Positions 1-9,278 of a DNA stretch of 64,000 nucleotides are shown here, in pieces (position 1 is the stretch's first letter; every line of letters starts with the position of its first letter). Source of the stretch: an uncultured Oscillospiraceae bacterium. Lineage in GTDB: Bacteria; Bacillota; Clostridia; Oscillospirales; Acutalibacteraceae. The stretch spans positions 1 through 64,000 of the forward strand of contig CABQLY010000011.1 in the NCBI GenBank assembly GCA_902465155.1, read 5' to 3'. The notes beneath the pieces are model-generated. The model did no database searches. It was not told the origin of the DNA and saw nothing but the letters and a program-made list of their open reading frames with translations. Both the position numbers and the translations under genes were made by a program.

Positions 1-45
1 CGCAATGGCGTTTTTGGCGGGGCGGCTATTTTGTTTTGCTGTTTT

Positions 46-963
46 TTAAACGGGGGCAACAAAGGCGGTAATATCTGCCACAACCTGGTTGTAGCAGTCG
101 TCGTTTAAAATTTCGTGCCGCCCGGTTGGGTACAGGTGCAAGGTGGCGTTGGCGCCGTTTGCTTTTAGGCTGTTAAAAACGGTTTGCACCCCGCGGCCGT
201 AGCTGCCTACCGGGTCGTCCTGCCCGGAGACCAGCAAAATAGGGCAAACGGGCGCAACCCTTTTAAACCACTTATTTTTATTGGCAAGGGTGCTTAGGGT
301 AATAAGGTCCTGCATGGCGCTTAGGCTAAATTTAAAGGTGCAAAGCGGGTCGGCGGCGTACTGCTTTCGCACCGCTTCATCCTTGGTAAGCCAGCTGTAA
401 GGGTCGGCCTTGTTAAACCGGTGATTATACGCGCCAAAGGCCATTTTGTCAATGGTTTTTGAAACATGGCTTTCGCCCTGCAGCCTTTTTTTAACCCGAA
501 TAAGGGCCAGCCCCGCGCCGGCCAAGGGCTGCGGGCCGCCGGTGCCCATAATAATAAGGCGGGTGGGCTTTAGGCCAAAATACACGGCGTTTCGCACAAT
601 AAACGAGCCCATGCTGTGCCCCATTAAAATGTAGGGCAGCTTGCCGTATTGCGCCTGCACCGCGCGGTAAAAGGCCGAAACATCCTGCACCAGGTACTTC
701 CAGCCGTTGGCCTTTGCAATGTACCCCAGCTCGTTGCTGTTTTGCACCGTGTGGCCGTGGCCTAAATGGTCGTAGCCAAAGCAAATAAAGCCCTCCTGCG
801 CCATTTGCTGCATAAAGCGGTGGTAGCGGGCAATGTGTTCGGTCATTCCGTGCACAACTTGAAAATATCCGCGCGGCTGGCCGTTTGGCAGGTAGACCCG
901 ACCCTGTAGGGTGTGGGTGCCGTTGGTAGAGGGCACCTGCATTGGCAGCATTGTAAACTCCAT
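46..963 (-). CDS. alpha/beta hydrolase, monoacylglycerol lipase/lysophospholipase-like
   Basis: A 305-residue serine hydrolase of the Hydrolase_4 (monoacylglycerol lipase-like) type. The nucleophile elbow GHSMG places Ser at about residue 117. An HGMTEH segment near 39-43 fits the oxyanion-hole region, GQDDPVG near 248-253 supplies the acid, and TGRHE gives His at about 283. No signal peptide is seen, so it is probably cytosolic. The reading frame extends upstream to 1101, but the ATG at 963 has a GGGGGA ribosome-binding site just ahead and begins at the conserved domain, so I use it. The likely reaction is hydrolysis of an acylglycerol or lysophospholipid ester; the true substrate cannot be read from sequence. 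It lies downstream of the aminotransferase on the same strand, about 400 bp away. Confidence 0.8.
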   Translation of the reverse strand: MEFTMLPMQVPSTNGTHTLQGRVYLPNGQPRGYFQVVHGMTEHIARYHRFMQQMAQEGFICFGYDHLGHGHTVQNSNELGYIAKANGWKYLVQDVSAFYRAVQAQYGKLPYILMGHSMGSFIVRNAVYFGLKPTRLIIMGTGGPQPLAGAGLALIRVKKRLQGESHVSKTIDKMAFGAYNHRFNKADPYSWLTKDEAVRKQYAADPLCTFKFSLSAMQDLITLSTLANKNKWFKRVAPVCPILLVSGQDDPVGSYGRGVQTVFNSLKANGANATLHLYPTGRHEILNDDCYNQVVADITAFVAPV

Positions 964-1188
964 TTTTATTCCCCCAAAAAGTAGTTGGTAAAGGGCACAA
1001 CCGGTCAACAAACGCCAAGTGTAACCTTGTATTACCGCCCGTGCCACGGTGTGGCTTTTTGCTGTTGGCTGCGCAAGGCTTTGGCGGCGTTGAACTGCCA
1101 ATTAGCCCTTTTGGGCGCCCGCTTTGGCGGGTTTGGTTTTTGGACTGCCGGTACCCGGTTGGGCAGCTTTAGCGTTGGGTGAGCCAAT

Positions 1189-1209
1189 AAAGCGCCCAGT
1201 GGGCGCTTT
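1189..1209 (-). terminator. possible terminator hairpin after the aminotransferase
   Basis: A perfect 9-bp stem AAAGCGCCC/GGGCGCTTT with a 3-nt loop sits in the 400-bp gap between the hydrolase start and the aminotransferase stop. The following T-tract on the minus strand is short, so termination is only suggested. The rest of 964-1361 shows no credible gene; it holds a second small inverted repeat (GGGCA...TGCCC, 1244-1267) that overlaps an 18-bp dispersed repeat. Confidence 0.35.
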
Positions 1210-1361
1210 GCAGCCCGTTTTTTGTAGTATGCCCGGTTTATTTGGGCAGGCAAAAAATATTTTGCCCTTTTAGGCGGGTTCGACCGCGCGCCATGGTGAA
1301 CCGGGAAAAAGCCAAACGCCGTACCGTGCTGTGTTCCCTTTATTTTACGGCTTTTGCAGAC

Positions 1362-2633
1362 TTAACCTTTTTGTATTTCGGGGTGATTTTTGGCAACAGC
1401 CGCAAAGGCGTCCTCGGCAATTTGGGTTGCCAGCTCAATTTCCCCGGGCCCAATGGCGGCGTTTAAAAAGTGGTTGTGGTGCGAGGCAATAAACAGCCCT
1501 CTGGAAACGCACTCGGCCACCCACTCCTGGTGCAGCATAAGGCTGTTATCGTTCGCAATGCGCAAATAAAACAGTGCCGGCTCGCCCGAAACAACCAGCT
1601 CAAACCCGTGCTCGGCCGCGGCGGCTTTAAAGCCCTCGGTTAGCTTAGTGCCGTTTTCGCGGAACAGGCGTGGGGTGTCTAACGCCTTCATTTTATTTAG
1701 GGTTGCAATGCAGGCGGCAAAGGGCACGGCGCTCATCCAGTAGGAGCCGGTAAAGGAAAGGGAGGAGGCAGTGGCCTTTAAATGCTCCCCGCCGCAGGCA
1801 GCCGACATATTGTACCCGTTGGCCAGCGCTTTGCAAAAGCAAATAATATCGGCTTTAAAGCCGTAGTAGTGGTCGGAGCCGGCTAAATCTAACCGAAAGC
1901 CCGCTCGAACATCGTCAATAATCAGCAGCATGCCGTGCTTGTCGCAAAATTCGCGCACTTGGCGCCAATATTCCCGGTTGGCTACCCGGTTATCGGCAAA
2001 ATTGCCGTGGTCGTACGGCTGGGCAATTAGGGCGGCAACATCGCCGTTGCAGGCGTCGTAGGCCTGCTGTAAAGCGTTTAAATCAAACCACGGAATTACC
2101 CGGTTGTTGGCAACATCCTCGGGCAAAATGCCGGGGTAATCTACCTTCATGGCCCACTGGTCGTTGCCGTGGTAGTAGCCCTCTAAAAAAAAGATCTTTT
2201 TTTTGCCGGTGTGGGCACGGGCGCACAAAACCGAAAAGGTGGTGGCGTCGGTGCCGTTTTTCATAAAATACGCCCAATCGGCGCAGGCAACGGTATCTAC
2301 CAGCAGCTCGGCGCACTCAACCATTTTGTAAGAGGGGGCCGTTACGCAGTTTTCAATTTTAAGCTGGGCAATGGCGGCGGCGTCAATATCCGGGTCGTTG
2401 TACCCTAAAACATTCGGGCCGTAGGCGCACATAAGGTCTAAATAACGGTTATCGTCCATATCCCAAAAATAGGCGCCCTTTGCGCGGGAGCTAATCAGCG
2501 GCCATTTTTCCATAGGCAAAAACAGCCCCTCGGAAGGGCCTTGGTGGCCGTATACGCCGGAGGGAATAACCTTTAAAGCCCGGTTGAACCAGGCGCGGCT
2601 TTTTTCGTGCGAATATTCTTTAAATTCTGCCAT
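1362..2633 (-). CDS. class III aminotransferase (glutamate-1-semialdehyde aminomutase-like)
   Basis: A 423-residue PLP enzyme of fold type I, class III. The PLP lysine lies in FCKALANGY at about residue 268, the cofactor-ring Asp in LIIDDVRAG at about 240, and NGTDATTF near 126-133 matches the phosphate-binding segment seen in glutamate-1-semialdehyde aminomutases. The start ATG at 2633 is preceded by GGAGGAG. The substrate is unknown: no heme-biosynthesis genes are near, so a true hemL role is not supported. It is followed upstream on the same strand by an SCP2-like gene only 16 bp away, so the two are probably co-transcribed. Confidence 0.8.
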   Translation of the reverse strand: MAEFKEYSHEKSRAWFNRALKVIPSGVYGHQGPSEGLFLPMEKWPLISSRAKGAYFWDMDDNRYLDLMCAYGPNVLGYNDPDIDAAAIAQLKIENCVTAPSYKMVECAELLVDTVACADWAYFMKNGTDATTFSVLCARAHTGKKKIFFLEGYYHGNDQWAMKVDYPGILPEDVANNRVIPWFDLNALQQAYDACNGDVAALIAQPYDHGNFADNRVANREYWRQVREFCDKHGMLLIIDDVRAGFRLDLAGSDHYYGFKADIICFCKALANGYNMSAACGGEHLKATASSLSFTGSYWMSAVPFAACIATLNKMKALDTPRLFRENGTKLTEGFKAAAAEHGFELVVSGEPALFYLRIANDNSLMLHQEWVAECVSRGLFIASHHNHFLNAAIGPGEIELATQIAEDAFAAVAKNHPEIQKG

Positions 2634-2649
2634 TTTAAACTCCTCCTAC

Positions 2650-3414
2650 TTAGGCTAAGTAAACCGCAACCCGGTCTAAAATGCGGTTAATATTATCTAA
2701 CATCGAGATCATGCCGCTCAGCCGAATGGTGCCCTTGCACATTTCGTTTACGGTTGAAACCTCGCCGGCAAACAGGCCGTGCGCCAGCTCTAAGCTGGCA
2801 AATTCCATAACGGCACGCGGGTTTTCGGCCGGCTGCTTTAGGGTTGTAAAACGGTGGTCTTTTACCAAAATGGTAACCGATGCGCCGCCCTTAATACCCA
2901 GCGAAACCTCGCCGTCTACCGTGTAGCGGGCCGACTCTTTGGAAATGGGGTCGTTATTAGCTAACGCCGAGACCGCCCCCGCCACGGTGTAAAGGGTTAT
3001 TAAAGTGTTCAGCTTAAAAAAATCGGGGTTCTTTAGCTGTTCCGGCTTTGGCTGCAGCACCTCGCTTAAACGGTTGGTCAGCTTGGTAAACGGCCCGGTT
3101 AAAAACTGCAAAACGGCAAGGGGGTTTTTGGTAGGCAGCCCCGGCTTGGATTCGGCAATAAGGGCGTTAAATTTTTCGGGGGAGGCAAAGCTCATTTTGC
3201 AGGTGCAGTGCTTTTCCCCCTCCTGCATTTGGCAGCCGTTTTTACTAAAGGCAAAGGTGCAGCACGGCCCGCCTTTTACGCTAAAGCAAAGGGCAACCGG
3301 CTTTTTTAGCTCGGCTAAAATGCTTTGGGCCTGCGCGTCTAACGCGCAAAGGTTTTCCAGCGCGCCTAAAATGCCGTACATATTTACATAGGCTAATGCG
3401 GTGGTGTCTTTCAT
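2650..3414 (-). CDS. SCP2-like sterol-carrier-domain protein (tentative)
   Basis: A 254-residue soluble protein with no signal peptide. The layout (a beta-rich start with Cys pairs near residues 54-72, then segments such as KMSFASPEKF and a C-terminal VMEFASLELAHGLF followed by a long helix) resembles the sterol-carrier-protein-2-like domains found in Clostridia; this is recognition by eye only. The frame opens at 3456, but ATG 3414 has AAGGAGCG at good spacing and is chosen. It shares an operon with the aminotransferase downstream. A role in binding a hydrophobic ligand is inference. The 3415-3589 stretch upstream holds no other gene. Confidence 0.45.
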   Translation of the reverse strand: MKDTTALAYVNMYGILGALENLCALDAQAQSILAELKKPVALCFSVKGGPCCTFAFSKNGCQMQEGEKHCTCKMSFASPEKFNALIAESKPGLPTKNPLAVLQFLTGPFTKLTNRLSEVLQPKPEQLKNPDFFKLNTLITLYTVAGAVSALANNDPISKESARYTVDGEVSLGIKGGASVTILVKDHRFTTLKQPAENPRAVMEFASLELAHGLFAGEVSTVNEMCKGTIRLSGMISMLDNINRILDRVAVYLA

Positions 3415-3589
3415 AAAAATCGCTCCTTTTAAAAATTTTAAAGCTTCTCGCGCCAAAGGCCGGGGCGGGGTTTGCGGCAGCCGTTGCCCGCAAAGCGCGG
3501 TTTTTGCGTTGTTGCGGCGCTTTGGCCCAAAACCGCTTTGCGGCCGCGGTAAAAGCCAAAGGTAACAGCTTAAAAAGCAAGGGGTAAAA

Positions 3590-4159
3590 TTAAATTGTGT
3601 CGTCCAGCGGTTTTGAAAATGCCGGTAAAAATTCCTTTAAAAAAACGGTACACTCGGGCAGGTTCAGCTGCTCAATGGCCTGCAGGGTGCTTTGCTCGGC
3701 CTTTTCAAACTCGCGGTTGCCAAGGGTTAATTCCTCGCGGCATTTAATAAGGGCCGAAAGCTTGTCGGCCGCTTTTACCAGCTGCTGCACCTCGGGCGGG
3801 GGGCTGTAAAGCGGCTCGTAATCGGGCTTAAGGTCGGGCGGCAGCAGAGCCAAAAGCTGCTTTTCGGCGGTTTGCTCAATGGCCTTGTAGGCGCCCTTAA
3901 TGCTGCTGTTGTAATACTTAACCGGGGTGGGCAGGTCGCCGGTTAGTACCTCGGTAGTGTCGTGAAATAAAGCAGCTGCGGCGCAGGCGTACGGGTCGAC
4001 GCTGCCGCCAAAGCGCCGGTTGCGAATAACGGCTAAGCTGTGGGCAATAAAGGCGGTTTCCAGCGAATGCTCGCTTAGCGTTTCGGGGTGTGAATTGCGC
4101 ATTAAGGCCCAGCGGCGAATATGCTTCATGCGAAAAAGCATGGCGTAATAGCTGCTCAT
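3590..4159 (-). CDS. yfbR: YfbR-type HD 5'-deoxynucleotidase
   Basis: A 189-residue HD-domain phosphohydrolase that closely follows the YfbR pattern. It has RRWALMRN near 15-22, SEHS with the first metal His at about 31, FHDTTEVLTGDLPTPVKY with HD at 66-67, and a later KAADKLSALIKC carrying the last metal Asp. The family dephosphorylates deoxyribonucleoside 5'-monophosphates in the cytosol, helping nucleotide pool balance. Length matches the family (about 195-200). It is transcribed divergently from the glycosyltransferase gene at 4268, and the two promoters overlap completely in the gap. Confidence 0.9.
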   Translation of the reverse strand: MSSYYAMLFRMKHIRRWALMRNSHPETLSEHSLETAFIAHSLAVIRNRRFGGSVDPYACAAAALFHDTTEVLTGDLPTPVKYYNSSIKGAYKAIEQTAEKQLLALLPPDLKPDYEPLYSPPPEVQQLVKAADKLSALIKCREELTLGNREFEKAEQSTLQAIEQLNLPECTVFLKEFLPAFSKPLDDTI

Positions 4160-4204
4160 GGCGGGTTCTCCTTAAAAAATATTGTAAATTTTAGTACTCT
4201 TACA

Positions 4205-4233
4205 TTGAATATTATAACAAAAAATGCTATAAT
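4205..4233 (+). promoter_or_regulatory. sigma-A-type promoter for the glycosyltransferase/yfhO operon
   Basis: TTGAAT (4205-4210), 17-bp spacer, TATAAT (4228-4233). It overlaps the opposing promoter for yfbR, forming a compact bidirectional promoter. Confidence 0.7.
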
Positions 4234-4238
4234 AGCAA
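4211..4238 (-). promoter_or_regulatory. sigma-A-type promoter for yfbR
   Basis: Read on the minus strand: TTGCTA (4233-4238), 16-bp spacer, TATAAT (4211-4216), about 50 bp ahead of the yfbR start. Its -10 lies inside the spacer of the opposing promoter. Confidence 0.6.
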
Positions 4239-4267
4239 TAGCTTTTTTAAAACTGGGGGGTTGCCGG

Positions 4268-5575
4268 TTGCCGCAAACAAGTTTAGAAAAAACAAGCTGC
4301 CGGCAAAGGGTTTGGCAGTTTGTACTGCCGGCCGGGTTTATTTTAATGGGCTTTGCGTTGGCGCTGCGCCTGGTTGCCGGCGTTGCCTATTACAACGAGC
4401 AGGATACTTTTTGGTACCGCGACTGGGCGTTTGACCTTTCAAACGGCTTTTTCAGCGTTTATGCGCGGGCCGATCAGATCTCGTTGGATTACCCTCCATT
4501 ATACCTTTTTTTGCTTGCAATTACAAACCTTTTTTACAAAATTTTAGGGCGGGATTGCAGCGCTTATTTGCAAATGCTGCTTTTAAAGCTTTGGCCCATT
4601 TTAGCCGATTTTATTTTTGGTCTGCTGCTGTACCGGCTGTTAGGGCGCAAGTTTGGCCGGGCAACCGGGCTTTGTGCCGCGCTGCTTTGGCTGTTTGACC
4701 CGGCGGTTATTTTTAACTCGGCCTTTTGGGGGCAAACCGACGGCCTGCTGTGTATGCTTTTGTTTTTAAGCTATTGGCAGCTGCTGCAAAACCGGCCAGT
4801 TTGGGCCGGCGTGTTGTTTGCCGTTGCCGGGCTAACCAAATTTCAAGCTTTGTTCTTTTTGCCGGTGTTTTTGTGGTTTTTGTGGCAAAAAAGCCGCCCG
4901 GCAAAGTTTTTTGGCAGTGTGGCCGCTGCGGCCGCAACCGTTTTGGCGGTGTTTTTGCCTTTTAGCGTAGGCGCCAAAAATCCGCTGCTGTTATTTCAGG
5001 TTTACCTTGGCGGGCAGGGTGCGTACCAAAAATGCACCTTAAACGCCTTTAACCTTTACGCGCTGTTTTTTAAAAATTTTAGTGAGGATTCGCTGCCCTC
5101 GCCCTTTGGCGTTTCGTACAGCGTTTTAAACTATTTTGTTTTGGCGGCCTTAGCCGTTTTGCTGGCGCTGCTGCTTTGGCGGGCGCGCCGGCCGTGCGTT
5201 TTTGTCACCTCGTTTTTGTGGATGAACAGCCTGTTTTTGTTTACCACCCGCATGCACGAGCGGTACCAGTTTGTTTCGGTAATGTTTATTTTAATTGCCG
5301 CTGTTTTGCACAAAAACCGCAGCCTGCTTTGCTGCTACGCCGCCACCACGGCCTTAGTGCTGGCCAACCACCTGCTGCCAATGCTAAGCTGGAACGGCGC
5401 GGCCGATTTTAATTATTACAGCTACAGCCTGCTGCTGGCAATTTTCTCGCTTTTGAATTTTTTAACCTACCTGGTAACCACCGGGGTGTGTGTAGCCTTT
5501 TTGCTGGGGCAGCCCCCAAAGGCGGCACCAGACCCTAAAAATAACCCAATTTGTAAGGAGGATCAGCTGAGATGA
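4268..5575 (+). CDS. polytopic membrane glycosyltransferase (mannosyltransferase/ALG6-8-like)
   Basis: About 435 residues with roughly ten hydrophobic segments. YRDWAFDLSNG and SLDYPPLYLF in the first periplasmic loop and FNSAFWGQTDG after TM5 are typical of GT-C-fold polyprenyl-phosphate-sugar-dependent transferases. The open frame begins at 4121, inside the oppositely oriented yfbR, which is unlikely; TTG at 4268 follows GGGGGG with 7-bp spacing and opens just before the first membrane segment, so I take it. The stop overlaps the next start (ATGA), so it is translationally coupled to the YfhO-like protein, and both probably add sugars to an envelope polymer. Acceptor and donor are unknown. 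Confidence 0.7.
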   Translation: MPQTSLEKTSCRQRVWQFVLPAGFILMGFALALRLVAGVAYYNEQDTFWYRDWAFDLSNGFFSVYARADQISLDYPPLYLFLLAITNLFYKILGRDCSAYLQMLLLKLWPILADFIFGLLLYRLLGRKFGRATGLCAALLWLFDPAVIFNSAFWGQTDGLLCMLLFLSYWQLLQNRPVWAGVLFAVAGLTKFQALFFLPVFLWFLWQKSRPAKFFGSVAAAAATVLAVFLPFSVGAKNPLLLFQVYLGGQGAYQKCTLNAFNLYALFFKNFSEDSLPSPFGVSYSVLNYFVLAALAVLLALLLWRARRPCVFVTSFLWMNSLFLFTTRMHERYQFVSVMFILIAAVLHKNRSLLCCYAATTALVLANHLLPMLSWNGAADFNYYSYSLLLAIFSLLNFLTYLVTTGVCVAFLLGQPPKAAPDPKNNPICKEDQLR

Positions 5576-8313
5576 ACTTTGGGGCTAAAAAACTGCAATT
5601 ACCGGGCAACCGTAAGGAGCTGCGGCTTTCTACCTTTTTGCTGGCGCTTTGCGTGGCGGCCATTTGCTTTGTGCCCTTTATGATTTTTGACCGGGGCTAT
5701 TTTTTGTTTTTCGGCGATTTTAATGTTCAGCAAATTCCGTTTTACAAGCTGGCGCACGAGGCTATTCGCACCGGGCAGTGGGGCTGGAGCTGGACAACCG
5801 ACCTTGGCGCGAATTTTATTGCCTCTTACAGCTTTTATTTGCTGGGCAGCCCGTTTTTTTGGCTAACGCTGCCTTTTCCAACAAATTTTGTGCCGTACCT
5901 TATGGGCCCGCTGCTAATTTTAAAATTTGCCTGTGCGGCGCTAACGGCTTACTGTTACATTCGCCGCTTTACCCGCACGCCCGAGTCGGCGCGGCTTTGC
6001 GCGCTTTTGTACGCTTTTTCCGGCTTTTCGGTTTACAACATCTTTTTTAACCATTTTCACGAGGCTATTATTATTTTCCCGCTGCTGCTGTTGGGGTTAG
6101 AGCTGCTGATTACCGAGAACCGCCGCGGGGTGTTTGCCGCCGCGGTAGCCGCCAGCGCGTTAATTAATTACTTTTTCTTTTTTGGAATGGTTGTTTTTTG
6201 CGTAATTTACTGGGTAGTGCGGGTTTGCTCGGGCTGCTACAAGCAAAAGCTCTCCTCCTTTTTCTGTATGCTTTTCGAGGCGGTTTTGGGCCTTTGCCTG
6301 GCGGCGGTGCTGCTGGTGCCCTCTATTTACATTATTGCGCAGAACAGCCGGGTCAGCTCTTTTTTAGTGGGGTGGAACGCCATTACCTACGGCAAGGAGC
6401 AAATTTACCTAAATGTGCTGCAATGCTTTTTCTTTCCGCCCGATCTGCCGGCTCGGCCGGTGTTTTTCCCGGGGGCCGATGTAAAATGGTCCTCCCTTGG
6501 GGGGTGGCTGCCGCTGTTTTCAATGGTAGGGGTGTTTGCCTACCTGCAAAACAAAAAGCGCACCTGGCTGCGCCGAATGATTGGAATTTGCATTTTCATG
6601 GCCCTGGTGCCGGTGCTGAACAGCGCATTTTACCTGTTTAACACCGCCTATTACGCCCGCTGGTTTTATATGCCAATTTTGCTAATGTGCTTGGCAACCG
6701 CCCGCTGCTTGGAGGATGCCGAGTTGGATTGGTCTACCCCGTTTCGCTGGGTGGCCGGTATTACCGTTGCAACGGTGGCGGTTATTGGCTTTTTTCCGCG
6801 GGAGATGGAAAACGGCGTGATTACCAAATTTGGGCTGTACACCGAATCGGAGGATAATACCTACCTATTCCGTTTTCTTGTAACATCCTCTATTGCGCTG
6901 CTGGCCTTGGTGGTGCTTTGGCTGCTGCTGAAAAAAATTAAAACCAACCGTAAACAGTTTATGGCCGGGGCCACGGCGGCGGTTTGCCTGTTCAGCGTTT
7001 TGTACACGGTGTACTTTATTGGCACCGGCAAGGCCCATTCTTACGACACTAAAACCGTTATGATAGATTCGCTGCTGGAAAACACCGTAGACCTGCCGGG
7101 CGACCGCACCACCTACCGTATTGATGTTTACGACGGGGTAGATAACACCGCCATGTATTTAAATTACAGCGGCATTAACGCCTTTCACTCTATTGTGCCA
7201 AAAAGCGTTACCGATTTTTGGGAATATGTTGGGGAGGAGCGCGGCGTTGGCAGCCGCCCAAAAACCGATACGGTTGCCGCCCGGGCGCTGCTTGGCGTTA
7301 AATATTTGCTTGCCCGGGAGGGCGGCGATTCCTTTGTAGAGGATTCCGGCGAGCCGAAAATGGCCGGTTTTACCTATGTTACCTCGCAAAGCGGGTACAA
7401 GGTTTACCAAAACGAGAATTATATTCCCTACGGCTTTACCTACGATTATTACATGACCGACGAGCAATGCAAATCGGCCTTTACCGAGGCGCAGCGCAGC
7501 AATATGATGTTAAAAGCAATGCTTTTAAGCAACGACCAGATTGCAAAATACAGCTACTGCCTAAAAAACTTGGCGGTAGATAACGCCGTAGACGCCGAAA
7601 GCTTTAGCACCACTGCCTTTAGCTTTGCCCTTACCGATGACGAAATGGCCGAGGACGCCGCCGCCCGTCGGGCCAATGCGGTTTCAACCTTTACCAGGGA
7701 GAAAAACGGTTTTTCCGCTTCCATTACGCTGGAAAAAGATAATTTAGTATTCTTTTCGGTACCGTACGAGGAGGGCTGGAGCGCTACGGTAAACGGCGCG
7801 CCCGTAGAGGTAGAAAAGGTGAATGTTGGCTTTATGGCCGTACTTTGCCACGCCGGAGAAAATACGATTGAATTTAAATACCAAACGCCGTACCTTGCCT
7901 TAGGCGTTAAAATAACCGGGGCTGCCCTGTTATTTTTTGCAGGATATTGCTTAGTTTGCCTGCTGCTGCGGCATCGCGGTAAGTTGGCCGTGCCGGAGTA
8001 TCCCGAGGGCGAAAAGCTGCTGCAGGAGTGGAAAGCAGACGCCGTAGCCGAAAAGCTGCAGCAACCGCCCGAGGAGCCGGAACCCACCACCGACCTTTTA
8101 GCCAAGGCCGCGCAGGACCTTGCACATGACAGCTACTACACCCCGGATTTTGAACAGGGCTTTTTTGTAGTAACGCAGCAGGAGCAGAAAAACAGCGAGC
8201 CGCAAAGCGGTAGGGCTGCCCCGGGTACTAACGGTGCTTTAAACGGTAACAGTGACCCAAGTGCCAACAAAGAGCCGAACACCAACGGTGACCCGAGCGG
8301 CAACGGCAATTAA
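5572..8313 (+). CDS. YfhO-family membrane protein (envelope glycosylation)
   Basis: A 913-residue protein with an N-terminal TM helix, GDFNVQQIPFYKLAHEA near residues 50-66 and about a dozen TM helices. A large extracytoplasmic domain (about 490-780) and one more TM near 785 follow. This is the YfhO layout; YfhO proteins in Bacilli are implicated in lipoteichoic or teichoic acid glycosylation with a polyprenyl-phosphate sugar donor. The last 25 residues are an Asn/Gly/Asp/Pro-rich low-complexity tail. It overlaps the upstream glycosyltransferase by 4 bp. Length fits the family (about 850-900) apart from the C-terminal cytosolic extension of roughly 120 residues. Confidence 0.85.
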   Translation: MNFGAKKLQLPGNRKELRLSTFLLALCVAAICFVPFMIFDRGYFLFFGDFNVQQIPFYKLAHEAIRTGQWGWSWTTDLGANFIASYSFYLLGSPFFWLTLPFPTNFVPYLMGPLLILKFACAALTAYCYIRRFTRTPESARLCALLYAFSGFSVYNIFFNHFHEAIIIFPLLLLGLELLITENRRGVFAAAVAASALINYFFFFGMVVFCVIYWVVRVCSGCYKQKLSSFFCMLFEAVLGLCLAAVLLVPSIYIIAQNSRVSSFLVGWNAITYGKEQIYLNVLQCFFFPPDLPARPVFFPGADVKWSSLGGWLPLFSMVGVFAYLQNKKRTWLRRMIGICIFMALVPVLNSAFYLFNTAYYARWFYMPILLMCLATARCLEDAELDWSTPFRWVAGITVATVAVIGFFPREMENGVITKFGLYTESEDNTYLFRFLVTSSIALLALVVLWLLLKKIKTNRKQFMAGATAAVCLFSVLYTVYFIGTGKAHSYDTKTVMIDSLLENTVDLPGDRTTYRIDVYDGVDNTAMYLNYSGINAFHSIVPKSVTDFWEYVGEERGVGSRPKTDTVAARALLGVKYLLAREGGDSFVEDSGEPKMAGFTYVTSQSGYKVYQNENYIPYGFTYDYYMTDEQCKSAFTEAQRSNMMLKAMLLSNDQIAKYSYCLKNLAVDNAVDAESFSTTAFSFALTDDEMAEDAAARRANAVSTFTREKNGFSASITLEKDNLVFFSVPYEEGWSATVNGAPVEVEKVNVGFMAVLCHAGENTIEFKYQTPYLALGVKITGAALLFFAGYCLVCLLLRHRGKLAVPEYPEGEKLLQEWKADAVAEKLQQPPEEPEPTTDLLAKAAQDLAHDSYYTPDFEQGFFVVTQQEQKNSEPQSGRAAPGTNGALNGNSDPSANKEPNTNGDPSGNGN

Positions 8314-8439
8314 AACGGCAGGCCAAACAACCCAAACTGTTAAGCATTAAAACAGCCGGTCTGCCAAATTGCCCAGCGGCCAATTTTGGGGCAACCAAAC
8401 CGCTCGGCTGCACCTTTAAACGCCACACGGAGGAAAATT

Positions 8440-9183
8440 ATGCCGCGTTTTTTTAAAACCAATATTGAACAGGACCCGGCCTTGACCGGGCCCGACGCCG
8501 CCCATGCTGCAAAGTCTTTGCGGGTGCGCGTGGGGGAAAAGCTAATTGTTTGCAACACAAAAGGGCTTGATTATCACTGCGCCGTTGCAGCCGTAACGCC
8601 GCAGCGGGTAGAGCTAAGCATTTTGCAAAAGGTGCCGACCGTAAGCGAGCCGGATATTGCCGTTACCCTTTGCCCCTGCCTTATGAAAGGGGATAAGCTG
8701 GAAACGGTAATTCGCCACGGGGTTGAGCTTGGTGTAACGGCGTTTTTGCCGCTTTATTCGGCTAATTGCGTTTCTAAGCCTAACGAAAAAGCCTTAGCCG
8801 GTAAGCTTGAGCGGTGGAACAAGCTGGCTGCCGAGGCCGCAGGGCAAAGCGGGCGGGGCATTTTGCCGCAGGTGTACCCGGCGGTGCCGCTTACGCAGCT
8901 TGTTAAAGAGCTGCAAGAGCGGTTTGATCTAACACTGTTTTTTTACGAGGCAGGGGGCGAGCCGTTGGGGCAGCTGATGTGGGAGCACAGCCGCAGCGAA
9001 AAGCCTTTAAAAACCGTTTGCGTTATTACCGGGCCGGAGGGGGGCTTTACCCCGGCCGAGGCCGAGCTTCTGCAGGCCGCCGGCGCCAAAACCGTAACCT
9101 TAGGCAAGCGCATTTTACGGGCCGAAACCGCCCCACTGGCTGCCGTAACTGGCTTAATGCTGTTAACCGATAATTTAGAATAA
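8440..9183 (+). CDS. rsmE: 16S rRNA (uracil-1498-N3)-methyltransferase RsmE
   Basis: A 247-residue SPOUT methyltransferase. The N-terminal PUA-like part begins MPRFF, the standard RsmE start, and continues with HAAKSLRVRVGEKL. The C-terminal knot carries VITGPEGGFTPAEAELL and LGKRILRAETAPLAAV, the SAM-binding motifs of the family. It methylates U1498 of 16S rRNA. The frame extends upstream to 8386, but the ATG at 8440 has ACGGAGGAAAA. It follows the yfhO gene by about 125 bp and precedes pth. Confidence 0.92.
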   Translation: MPRFFKTNIEQDPALTGPDAAHAAKSLRVRVGEKLIVCNTKGLDYHCAVAAVTPQRVELSILQKVPTVSEPDIAVTLCPCLMKGDKLETVIRHGVELGVTAFLPLYSANCVSKPNEKALAGKLERWNKLAAEAAGQSGRGILPQVYPAVPLTQLVKELQERFDLTLFFYEAGGEPLGQLMWEHSRSEKPLKTVCVITGPEGGFTPAEAELLQAAGAKTVTLGKRILRAETAPLAAVTGLMLLTDNLE

Positions 9184-9278
9184 AATCACCTAATTACCTT
9201 ACTATTACATTTGCCCGGCTGCAGGGGGGCACTTTTGCCGCCTTTAGCGGCCGCTGCACGCAAAGGAACTTTACGCTT

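Noticed and set aside
28..45. Terminator for the first hydrolase gene
   Set aside because: There are T-rich stretches but no clear GC stem in the 45 bases visible past the stop.
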